The position numbers and the translations under genes were made by a program. A stretch of 5,581 bases of DNA. Source: JAIFWC01 sp035688135. Lineage in GTDB: Bacteria; Patescibacteriota; Saccharimonadia; Saccharimonadales; UBA10212. The notes beneath the pieces are model-generated. The model was not told the DNA's origin. It saw only the letters and a program-made list of their open reading frames with translations, and ran no database searches. The stretch spans positions 1 through 5,581 of the forward strand of contig DASSNG010000053.1 of assembly GCA_035688135.1 (NCBI GenBank), in the 5' to 3' direction. The stretch's first letter is position 1; each line of letters opens with the position of its first letter. Of this stretch, positions 1 to 5,463 are shown piece by piece.

Positions 1-375
1 GTCGATGACCTGCCCGAGTCCTGGAACCAGAAAGTCGCGGAGTACTTCGGTATAAAGGTGCCCGATGACGCGCACGGTGTCCTTCAAGATATACACTGGT
101 CGCATGGCACGCTTGGGTACTTCCCGACCTATTCACTGGGGAACCTGTACGCGGCGCAGATTTTCCGCGCCATCAGCCGCGACATAAAGGACCTTGATAA
201 GAGATTCGCTGACGGCGACTTTAAGCCCTTCCTGCAATGGCTGCGGCAGAATATCCACCGGCACGGGCGCCGCTACCGCCCGAACGAGCTTATAGAAAAG
301 ATAACCGGCGAACCGCTGAACCCGCGATATCTGATTGACCACCTGAAACGAAAGGTGGAGCTGCAGCCGGAATGA
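1..375 (+). CDS. M32 family metallocarboxypeptidase, C-terminal part (5' end outside window)
   Basis: This frame is open from base 1 and ends at TGA 373-375, giving 124 residues of a protein whose N-terminal three quarters lie upstream. M32 enzymes are cytosolic zinc carboxypeptidases that remove single amino acids from peptide C-termini. The family's last signature, GXXQDXHW, is present as GVLQDIHW at visible residues 26-33 and is followed by the typical WSHGTLGYFPTYSLGN stretch, which fixes the assignment. The remaining signatures (HPF, DXRXT, HEXXH, HES/GQ, IRXXAD), including the zinc site, would lie upstream and cannot be checked. The tail (NPRYLIDHLKRKVE) looks complete and normal for the family. 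A GTG at 58 could be taken as a start, but the coding signal and homology run through it, so the gene is cut by the window edge and not by mutation. Its likely role is peptide recycling; the link with nusA appears to be adjacency only. Confidence 0.9.
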   Translation, partial: VDDLPESWNQKVAEYFGIKVPDDAHGVLQDIHWSHGTLGYFPTYSLGNLYAAQIFRAISRDIKDLDKRFADGDFKPFLQWLRQNIHRHGRRYRPNELIEKITGEPLNPRYLIDHLKRKVELQPE

Positions 376-376
376 T

Positions 377-405
377 TTGATTAAGCATTAAGTCTGTGCT
401 AAATT
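377..405 (+). promoter_or_regulatory. Predicted sigma-70-type promoter of nusA
   Basis: A -35 element TTGATT (377-382) is separated by 17 bp from a -10 element TAAATT (400-405). The -10 carries an extended TG at 397-398, giving TGTGCTAAATT. The clpC promoter in this window has the same TGTGCTA core. Transcription would start near 411-413, just upstream of the hairpin at 417-437. The -35 overlaps the very end of the M32 gene. A small dyad, GCTAA (398-402) and TTAGC (410-414), straddles the -10; its meaning is unknown. Both hexamers match the consensus only 4 of 6, so the call rests on spacing and the extended -10. Confidence 0.55.
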
Positions 406-416
406 AGTATTAGCTG

Positions 417-442
417 ATCCGGCCACTAAGGTCGGATTTTTT
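417..442 (+). terminator. Intrinsic terminator hairpin in the nusA leader (possible attenuator)
   Basis: The arms ATCCGGCC (417-424) and GGTCGGAT (430-437) form an 8-bp stem with one G-U pair, closed by the loop ACTAA and followed at once by five Ts (438-442). This is a classic Rho-independent terminator shape. It can end the M32 transcript. It also lies downstream of the predicted nusA promoter and upstream of the nusA ribosome site, so transcripts from that promoter must cross it too. NusA stimulates pausing and intrinsic termination in known bacteria, so feedback control is plausible but not shown. Confidence 0.7.
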
Positions 443-448
443 CATAGA

Positions 449-455
449 AAAGGAG
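449..455 (+). promoter_or_regulatory. Strong Shine-Dalgarno site of nusA
   Basis: AAAGGAG sits 6 nt before ATG 462 and 12 nt before the second ATG at 468. The spacing favours 462 as the start. It shows that this organism uses Shine-Dalgarno initiation, in contrast with clpC and the gene at 4349. Confidence 0.8.
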
Positions 456-461
456 TAAAAA

Positions 462-1661
462 ATGGAAATGGATTTTAAACAGCTGGCACAGGCTATCAAG
501 CTGATAGCGGAAGAAAAGAATCTGCCGGAAGAGCAGGTGCAGGAAATCGTCCAGCAGGCGCTGGCCGCCGCCTGGCGCCGCGACTACGGAGACCGCGAAC
601 AGGAAGTCCGCGTGACCATGAATCTTAATACCGGGGAAGTAACCGCCTATGTGACCAAAGAAGTCGTTGACGAAGTCGAGAATCCCCACATGCAGATGGG
701 CTTATCCGAGGCCCAGGCCGTACGGAAGAACGCCAAAGTAGGCGAGACCGTGGAAATCGTCCAGAGCGTGGAAGATTTCGGGCGGGTAGCCGCCCAGACC
801 GCCAAACAGGTAATACTGCAGCGACTGCGCGAGGCGGAGCGCGAAATCGTACTGGCCGAATACGAGGATAAGATAGGCGGTATCGTCAACGGTACCGTAA
901 CCCGCGTCGAGGGCCGTGTAGTCCGAATCGAACTGGGCCGCGCCCAGGGCCTGATGCCTGCCAGCGAGCAGATCCAAGGCGAGCGCTACTACCCCGGCCA
1001 GCGGCTGAAGTTTTTCCTTAAAGACGTGGAAAAAAGCTTCCGCGGCCCGCAGCTGATTGTCAGCCGCGGCTGCAAGGAGTTCATCGAACTGCTGTTCGCC
1101 GCCGAAGTTCCGGAAATGGAGAATAAAGCCGTGGAAATCAAGGCTGTGGCTCGCGAAGCCGGCGTGCGCTCCAAAATAGCGGTCAGTTCCAATGTCCAGG
1201 GAGTCGACCCGGTAGGGACTTTCGTAGGCGGCCACGGCACCCGCATAAATGCCGTCCGCGACGAAATCGGCAGCCAGGAAATGATTGATATCGTAGTGTG
1301 GGACGACGACAAGGCTGCGTTCATAGGCAACGCCATGAAGCCGGCCAACGTTACCCGCGTTGAGATAAAAGGCGAGAAAGCAACCGTTATAGTCCCCGAG
1401 GACCAGCTGAGTATCGCCATCGGCAAAGCCGGGCAGAATGTCCGCCTTGCCGGTAAGCTCACCGGTTTTGAGCTGGACGTTGAAGCCGATAAGCAGGCTG
1501 GCGCCGAAACCGCTGAAACGAAGCCGTCAGAAGGCATCGAATCAAAACCCGTCGTCCAGAAGCTGAAGAAGAAATCAGAGCTGGAATCCAGTCTGCTGGA
1601 AGCTATCGAAGAGCACGGCACCGACAAACAGGAAGCGCCCTCAGAGTCTCCGGAAAAGTAA
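462..1661 (+). CDS. nusA: Transcription termination/antitermination factor NusA
   Basis: NusA binds RNA polymerase near the RNA exit channel and modulates pausing, intrinsic termination and antitermination. The 399 residues follow the family order. The RNAP-binding N-terminal domain covers about 1-137. The S1 domain covers about 138-201 (GGIVNGTVTRVEGRVVRIEL). KH1 has the diagnostic VDPVGTFVGGHGTRI, with its GXXG loop as GGHG at 256-259. KH2 has VIVPEDQLSIAIGKAGQNVRLA, with GKAG at 321-324. Residues 343-399 form a charged low-complexity tail with no sign of the acidic repeats found in E. coli NusA. The length lies between that of B. subtilis (about 370) and E. coli (495). The start is set by the AAAGGAG site. 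The usual partners rimP, ylxR and infB are not adjacent; the gene stands alone with its own promoter and leader hairpin. No clear terminator follows it. Confidence 0.97.
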   Translation: MEMDFKQLAQAIKLIAEEKNLPEEQVQEIVQQALAAAWRRDYGDREQEVRVTMNLNTGEVTAYVTKEVVDEVENPHMQMGLSEAQAVRKNAKVGETVEIVQSVEDFGRVAAQTAKQVILQRLREAEREIVLAEYEDKIGGIVNGTVTRVEGRVVRIELGRAQGLMPASEQIQGERYYPGQRLKFFLKDVEKSFRGPQLIVSRGCKEFIELLFAAEVPEMENKAVEIKAVAREAGVRSKIAVSSNVQGVDPVGTFVGGHGTRINAVRDEIGSQEMIDIVVWDDDKAAFIGNAMKPANVTRVEIKGEKATVIVPEDQLSIAIGKAGQNVRLAGKLTGFELDVEADKQAGAETAETKPSEGIESKPVVQKLKKKSELESSLLEAIEEHGTDKQEAPSESPEK

Positions 1662-1706
1662 GTCTGCTCGCAAGGAGCGGTAATGCGACTTCTGCGGTCA
1701 ATATAA

Positions 1707-1739
1707 AAATTGGCACTCGCACTTGACGAGTGCCAATTT
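1707..1739 (+). promoter_or_regulatory. CIRCE operator (HrcA binding site) in front of clpC
   Basis: The arms AAATTGGCACTC (1707-1718) and GAGTGCCAATTT (1728-1739) are a perfect 12-bp inverted repeat with a spacer of exactly 9 nt (1719-1727). The CIRCE consensus is TTAGCACTC-N9-GAGTGCTAA. This copy differs by one symmetric change per arm (A to G and T to C), which keeps the dyad perfect. CIRCE is bound by the heat-shock repressor HrcA, whose activity depends on GroEL in well-studied bacteria. The operator covers the -35 and most of the spacer of the clpC promoter, so repression by occlusion is expected. HrcA is not encoded in this window. Confidence 0.93.
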
Positions 1740-1749
1740 GTGCTATAAT
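1723..1749 (+). promoter_or_regulatory. Heat-shock promoter of clpC (extended -10)
   Basis: The -10 TATAAT (1744-1749) is a perfect consensus with an extended TG at 1741-1742. A -35-like TTGACG lies at 1723-1728, inside the CIRCE spacer. The gap is 15 bp, shorter than ideal, so the extended -10 probably does most of the work. Transcription should start near 1755-1757, leaving a leader of about 75 nt before ATG 1831. The interval 1662-1706, between nusA and this promoter, holds no convincing terminator. Confidence 0.85.
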
Positions 1750-1777
1750 TGAATTACGCTTAACCGATTATCCACTT

Positions 1778-1795
1778 CTGTAAAGCTGGTTACAG
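1778..1795 (+). other. Small hairpin in the clpC 5' leader
   Basis: CTGTAA (1778-1783) and TTACAG (1790-1795) are perfectly complementary around the loop AGCTGG, giving a 6-bp stem about 22 nt into the predicted leader. The stem is AU-rich and weak. It could be a 5' mRNA stabiliser or a temperature-sensitive element, or chance. It does not cover the start codon, so it is not an obvious thermosensor of initiation. Confidence 0.3.
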
Positions 1796-1810
1796 CGAGC
1801 ACTAAGAATA

Positions 1811-1816
1811 AGAGGG
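1811..1816 (+). promoter_or_regulatory. Weak, distant Shine-Dalgarno candidate of clpC
   Basis: AGAGGG is the only purine-rich match before ATG 1831, and it is 14 nt away, longer than the usual 5-9. An in-frame TAA at 1819-1821 rules out a more upstream start. The stretch between is A/T-rich (TATAAAATAACC), which may itself help initiation. Confidence 0.35.
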
Positions 1817-1830
1817 TATAAAATAACCAT

Positions 1831-4326
1831 ATGATTCCAAATTCACCTGATTTTCAGGAATTTTTATCACACCTGACCAATAACGCGCTGCACAGCCTGC
1901 GGCATGCTGACGCTATCGCGCGGGCCAGCGGCAGCGCCTATATAGGCACTGAGCACCTTCTTCTGGGTGTCCTGGCTCAAGAGGGCAGTATGGGCTCTAA
2001 GATCCTTGAAGGCGCCGGCGTGACATTGGACCGCGCCCGCCTGGCCCTTAACCTTACCCCAAAGACGCTGGTTATAAATATGGGCGGCAAAGGCCTGAGC
2101 GAAACAGCCAAGCTTACTCTTAAGATGGCCTGGGAAATAGCCCAGGAATTCAACCAGGATTACTGCGGTACCGAGCACATCCTTTACAGCATCTTAAGCC
2201 AAAAGAACGCCCGTGCCACCACACTGCTTAAGGACATGAGCGTTGACGTGGACGCGCTAAGCACCCAAGTGGAGCAGTTTCTGCAGCGCCAGCAGTATGA
2301 AGGCGACGGCCAGGCATCTGCCGAGGGCCGCCGCCGCGGCAAGGCCGGCAAGAAGTCCGCCCTGGAATTCTTTGGCACAGACCTTACTAAACTGGCAAAA
2401 GAAAAGAAGCTCGACCCCGTGGTCGGCCGCGAACCGCAAATCAAACGCGTCATAACCATCCTTAACCGCCGTACCAAGAACAACCCGGTACTGATAGGCG
2501 AACCCGGCGTTGGCAAGACCGCCATAGTAGAAGGCCTGGCCCAGAGGATAATCAACGAAGAAGTCCCTGACAGCCTGCTGGAAAAGAAAATCATAATGCT
2601 GGACCTGGCCGGTATGATAGCCGGCACTAAATACCGCGGTGAATTCGAAGAAAGGCTCAAGAAAGTCATCGCCGAACTGGAGCAAGATAAGAACGTTATC
2701 GTATTTATAGACGAGCTGCACCTGATAGTCGGAGCCGGTTCCGCCGAAGGTAGCATGGACGCCGGTAATATCCTTAAACCCAGCCTGGCCCGCGGGAAGG
2801 TCCAGATGATAGGGGCTACCACCACGGATGAATATACCCGCTACATAGAGAAGGACGCCGCGCTGGAGCGCCGCTTCCAGCCAATCCAGGTCCCGGAAGC
2901 CACGCCAAATGAGACGCTGGCTATACTAAAGGGCCTGCGCGGCCATTACGAGGAATTCCATGGCGTCAAAGTCAGCGATGACGTTCTTTCAGATACCGTC
3001 AACTTTGCCCGCCGCTACATCAACGACCGCTATATGCCCGATAAGGCCATAGACCTGCTGGATGAGACCGCGGCGTATCTAAGGGTTAACAAAGGCAAGA
3101 CGCCGCCCGAACTGCGCCAGCTGCAGAAAGAGATGAAACTGGTCAACACCCGCATAGACGAAGCTGTAGATAACGAGGACTATGAAAAAGCCGCCCGCGA
3201 AAAACAGCGGGCCAGCCAGATAAGCGAAGAGATAAAGCAGCTTGAGGCTACCCACCGGGCCGGCAAGCCTATTACGATTTCCGCGGATGATGTGGCGGAC
3301 ACCGTAGCCCGGATGACGGGCGTTCCCGTCACCAAGGTCATCCGCTCAGAGGCTAAATACCTGGTCAATCTGGAAAAGAACCTTGGCAAGTACATAATAG
3401 GCCAGGACGAAGCCGTAGAAACGGTCGCTAAAGCCGTAAGGCGCAGCCGTTCCGGTATATCAAGCGAGAAGCGCCCCATAGGCTCATTCATATTCCTGGG
3501 TCCGACAGGTGTCGGCAAGACCGAATTAGCCAGGGTGCTGGCACGGGAATTCTTTGGCAGCGAAGACGCTTTGGTAAAGATAGATATGAGCGAGTTCGGC
3601 GAACGGCATACGGTAGCCCGATTAGTCGGCGCCCCGGCCGGCTATGTAGGTTACGACGATGGCGGCCAGCTGACCGACCGTATCCGCCGCCAGCCATACA
3701 GCGTCGTGCTGTTCGATGAAATCGAAAAAGCCCATCCGGACGTATTCAATATGCTGCTGCAGATACTGGAAGACGGCGTCTTAAGCGATTCCAAGGGCCG
3801 TAAGATAGACTTCACGAACACCATCATCATAATGACCAGCAACATCGGGGCCGAAAAACTGCAGAAAGAAGCCAGTTTTGGTTTCTCCGCCCTGAAATCC
3901 TCGGATTTTGACAATCTTGACGAGCTGCACCAGGCCAACAAAGACAAAGTCTTAGAAGAGCTTAAGAAAACCATGCGGCCGGAACTTCTTAACCGCATAG
4001 ACAAGATAATCGTTTTCCGGGCCCTGACCAAAAAGGACGCACTGAAGATACTGGATATCCAGCTGGATGACCTGCGCGCCCGCCTGCTCAAAAAGGGAAT
4101 CGGCCTGCAGGTAAGCCCTAAAGCCAAAGAATATCTTATGGAGCGCGGCTATGACGCCCACAATGGCGCCCGGCCGATGCGCCGCCTGCTGCAGGAAACG
4201 TTGGAGGACGCTATTGCTGGAGGGCTGCTGGAAGACAGCTACCATACCGGCGATGTCGTTACCGTGAATACCAAGCGGAACAAGGAACGCGAAACAGAGC
4301 TGACATACGCTGCGGCCATAGAGTAA
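1831..4326 (+). CDS. clpC: ClpC-type AAA+ unfoldase, ATP-binding subunit of the Clp protease
   Basis: This Hsp100 hexamer unfolds cytosolic proteins and feeds them to ClpP. The 831 residues hold a double Clp-N repeat (about 10-150). Its two GTEH motifs carry Glu41 and Glu115, which match the B. subtilis ClpC phospho-arginine-binding Glu32 and Glu106. D1 has Walker A GEPGVGKT (223-230), pore loop KYRG (267-270), Walker B VIVFIDE (289-295) and arginine pair R347-R348. A short middle domain with a UVR-like helix pair (about 427-472) marks ClpC rather than ClpB. D2 has Walker A GPTGVGKT (557-564), pore loop GYVGYDDGG (604-612), Walker B VVLFDE (625-630) and sensor-2 GARP (779-782). FGF at 683-685 sits where ClpC carries its ClpP-docking VGF/LGF tripeptide. 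ATG 1831 is the first possible start. A CIRCE operator controls the gene. Residue 298 is Leu where Thr is usual after the D1 Walker B. ClpP is not in the window. Confidence 0.96.
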   Translation: MIPNSPDFQEFLSHLTNNALHSLRHADAIARASGSAYIGTEHLLLGVLAQEGSMGSKILEGAGVTLDRARLALNLTPKTLVINMGGKGLSETAKLTLKMAWEIAQEFNQDYCGTEHILYSILSQKNARATTLLKDMSVDVDALSTQVEQFLQRQQYEGDGQASAEGRRRGKAGKKSALEFFGTDLTKLAKEKKLDPVVGREPQIKRVITILNRRTKNNPVLIGEPGVGKTAIVEGLAQRIINEEVPDSLLEKKIIMLDLAGMIAGTKYRGEFEERLKKVIAELEQDKNVIVFIDELHLIVGAGSAEGSMDAGNILKPSLARGKVQMIGATTTDEYTRYIEKDAALERRFQPIQVPEATPNETLAILKGLRGHYEEFHGVKVSDDVLSDTVNFARRYINDRYMPDKAIDLLDETAAYLRVNKGKTPPELRQLQKEMKLVNTRIDEAVDNEDYEKAAREKQRASQISEEIKQLEATHRAGKPITISADDVADTVARMTGVPVTKVIRSEAKYLVNLEKNLGKYIIGQDEAVETVAKAVRRSRSGISSEKRPIGSFIFLGPTGVGKTELARVLAREFFGSEDALVKIDMSEFGERHTVARLVGAPAGYVGYDDGGQLTDRIRRQPYSVVLFDEIEKAHPDVFNMLLQILEDGVLSDSKGRKIDFTNTIIIMTSNIGAEKLQKEASFGFSALKSSDFDNLDELHQANKDKVLEELKKTMRPELLNRIDKIIVFRALTKKDALKILDIQLDDLRARLLKKGIGLQVSPKAKEYLMERGYDAHNGARPMRRLLQETLEDAIAGGLLEDSYHTGDVVTVNTKRNKERETELTYAAAIE

Positions 4327-4335
4327 CCAGTAGGC

Positions 4336-4341
4336 TATACT
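4336..4341 (+). promoter_or_regulatory. Candidate -10 element for a leaderless transcript of the HEMLH protein gene
   Basis: TATACT matches the -10 consensus 5 of 6 and ends 7 nt before the A of ATG 4349, so a transcript starting there would begin at or beside the start codon. The bases around it (GCTATACTTGG) resemble the clpC -10 (GCTATAATTGA). No -35 is seen at proper distance, and the extended TG is absent. The only purine-rich match, GGTAGG (4343-4348), touches the ATG and cannot act as a normal Shine-Dalgarno. Translation by coupling to clpC (22-nt gap) is the alternative. Confidence 0.35.
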
Positions 4342-4348
4342 TGGTAGG

Positions 4349-5329
4349 ATGAAAGCCGTTAAAAGGATATCAGGTCTGGCGCTGACCCTTGCGCTGCTGT
4401 CCGTACCCTTTTTGGTTTACTTCAACGCCCAGGCGCTGACAGATTGGTGGCGCCTGCGCGGTTATACGCCGCCAAAACCGGTTTCTTCTTTAGCGGCCCA
4501 GGACACCATGACCCCTTACGCCCGGCATGTCTTTTATGTGAACCATCCGGATCTGGAATCAAGCGCCAGCCAGTTCCGGGCGGACTGTAACGAAAGCGAA
4601 CAGACCATCGTTCTTGGCTGCTACCGTTCCGACCAGAACGGGATATTCATATACGACGTCCAGGACAAGCGGCTGGCGGGCGTCCAGCAGGTTACGGCTG
4701 CCCACGAAATGCTGCACGCGGCTTATGACCGCCTGAGCGCCAGCGATAAGAGCAGCGTAGATAATATGCTTGCTGACTATTACAATACCGGGCTTACCGA
4801 CCAGCGGATTAAAGATACCATTAACGAGTATAAGAAGACCGAGCCGAACGACCTGGTAAACGAGATGCATTCGATTTTCGGCACCGAAATCGCGCGCCTG
4901 CCGGCGCCGCTGGAAAAGTACTATCAGCGCTACTTCACCGACCGCCAGGCAGTCATAGGGTTCGAGCAGTCTTACCAGGGCGAATTCACCAGCCGTGAAA
5001 GCCAGATAAAAGCTGATGACGCTAAGCTGGCTTCCATGAAAGCGGACATAGAATCCCAAGAAGCTTCGCTGAGGGCCCAGGCGCAGGCTATCAACGCCGA
5101 CAGGGCCCGGCTTGACAGCCAGAAGGCCGCCGGCGACACCCAGGCTTATAATTCCGGAGTGCCGGGATTCAACAGGGAAGTAGAAGCCTATAACGCCGGG
5201 GTCGAAAGATTGCGCCGGGAAATCTCCGCTTATAACCAGCTGGTGGTAGAGCGCAACGCTATCGCGGTAGAACTCACAAGCCTGGACCAGGCTATAGACA
5301 CCCGCCTCTCTACCCAATCCGCCCAATAA
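4349..5329 (+). CDS. Membrane-anchored or secreted HEXXH metalloprotease-like protein with coiled-coil tail
   Basis: I do not recognise a named family. The 326 residues begin with a basic start (K2, K5, R6) and a hydrophobic segment (about 8-25), followed by AQA at 27-29. That is a signal peptide with a possible cleavage site, or else a single membrane anchor, with the rest outside the cytoplasm. C80 and C91 could form a disulfide there. HEMLH at 119-123, in a helix-like AAHEMLHAAYDRL context, is the zincin signature: two zinc-binding His and the catalytic Glu. NEMHS (171-175) and GTE (178-180) lie about 50 residues on and offer E172, H174 or E180 as third ligand, as in gluzincins. Residues about 200-320 look like a coiled coil, with AYN at 267, 280 and 294. 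The likely role is an envelope protease, but activity is inferred from the motif only. The gene follows clpC by 22 nt and may share its heat-shock transcript. ATG 4349 is the only good start; an in-frame TAG lies at 4331-4333. Confidence 0.85.
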   Translation: MKAVKRISGLALTLALLSVPFLVYFNAQALTDWWRLRGYTPPKPVSSLAAQDTMTPYARHVFYVNHPDLESSASQFRADCNESEQTIVLGCYRSDQNGIFIYDVQDKRLAGVQQVTAAHEMLHAAYDRLSASDKSSVDNMLADYYNTGLTDQRIKDTINEYKKTEPNDLVNEMHSIFGTEIARLPAPLEKYYQRYFTDRQAVIGFEQSYQGEFTSRESQIKADDAKLASMKADIESQEASLRAQAQAINADRARLDSQKAAGDTQAYNSGVPGFNREVEAYNAGVERLRREISAYNQLVVERNAIAVELTSLDQAIDTRLSTQSAQ

Positions 5330-5360
5330 TCAAACGGGCCATTTTTCTCCGGAAGATAGC

Positions 5361-5388
5361 CCAAGCAAAAATCGCATTTTTTGCCTGG
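5361..5388 (+). terminator. A/T-rich hairpin after the HEMLH protein gene, weak terminator candidate
   Basis: GCAAAAA (5365-5371) pairs with TTTTTGC (5378-5384), and CCA (5361-5363) with TGG (5386-5388) across an A/C mismatch. The loop is TCGCAT. The T-run lies inside the stem rather than after it, so this is not a textbook terminator. It begins 32 nt past the stop codon. Confidence 0.3.
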
Positions 5389-5391
5389 CGC

Positions 5392-5430
5392 GATAAGGAA
5401 CCGCGAAGGGGTTCCTTATCTTAAATAAAT
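5392..5430 (+). terminator. Intrinsic terminator of the clpC/HEMLH transcript
   Basis: GATAAGGAACC (5392-5402) and GGTTCCTTATC (5410-5420) form a perfect 11-bp stem with loop GCGAAGG. It is followed by the A/T-rich TTAAATAAAT rather than a pure T-run. It is the most stable plus-strand hairpin after the stop at 5329, so it is the best candidate for the end of that transcript. Read on the minus strand it is followed by GC-rich sequence and would not terminate. Confidence 0.6.
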
Positions 5431-5463
5431 ATAACCCCTGACTGCCTAAGTCAGGGGTTATAT
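5429..5463 (-). terminator. Strong hairpin, probable terminator of the convergent minus-strand gene
   Basis: The arms 5429-5443 and 5449-5463 are a perfect 15-bp inverted repeat (core AACCCCTGACT) around a 5-nt loop, GCCTA. On the minus strand the GC-rich core runs into U-rich sequence (TTATATTTATTTAAG), as expected of an intrinsic terminator. On the plus strand it is followed by GC-rich sequence after TTATAT, so it could add only back-up termination. It lies 46 nt past the minus-strand stop codon at 5510-5512. Confidence 0.65.

Noticed and set aside
58..375. GTG at 58 as a start giving a complete 105-aa protein
   Set aside because: The same frame is open and M32-like from base 1, and there is no ribosome site before 58. 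The gene is cut by the window edge.
702..1627. Long antisense frames of 177 and 212 codons opposite nusA
   Set aside because: They mirror the codon structure of a clearly identified gene, lack ribosome sites and show no recognisable domains.
2719..2724. Leu298 in place of Thr after the D1 Walker B of ClpC as an inactivating change
   Set aside because: Walker A, Walker B Asp-Glu, sensor and arginine fingers are all intact, so this is probably a neutral family variant.
2184..4127. Several antisense frames of 112-213 codons opposite clpC
   Set aside because: Serine- and arginine-rich low-complexity translations typical of shadow frames; the plus strand encodes a fully conserved ClpC.
4559..5326. 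255-codon antisense frame opposite the HEMLH protein gene
   Set aside because: The plus frame has coherent features (signal segment, HEMLH, Cys pair, coiled coil); the antisense product shows none, and overlap of nearly the full length is unlikely.
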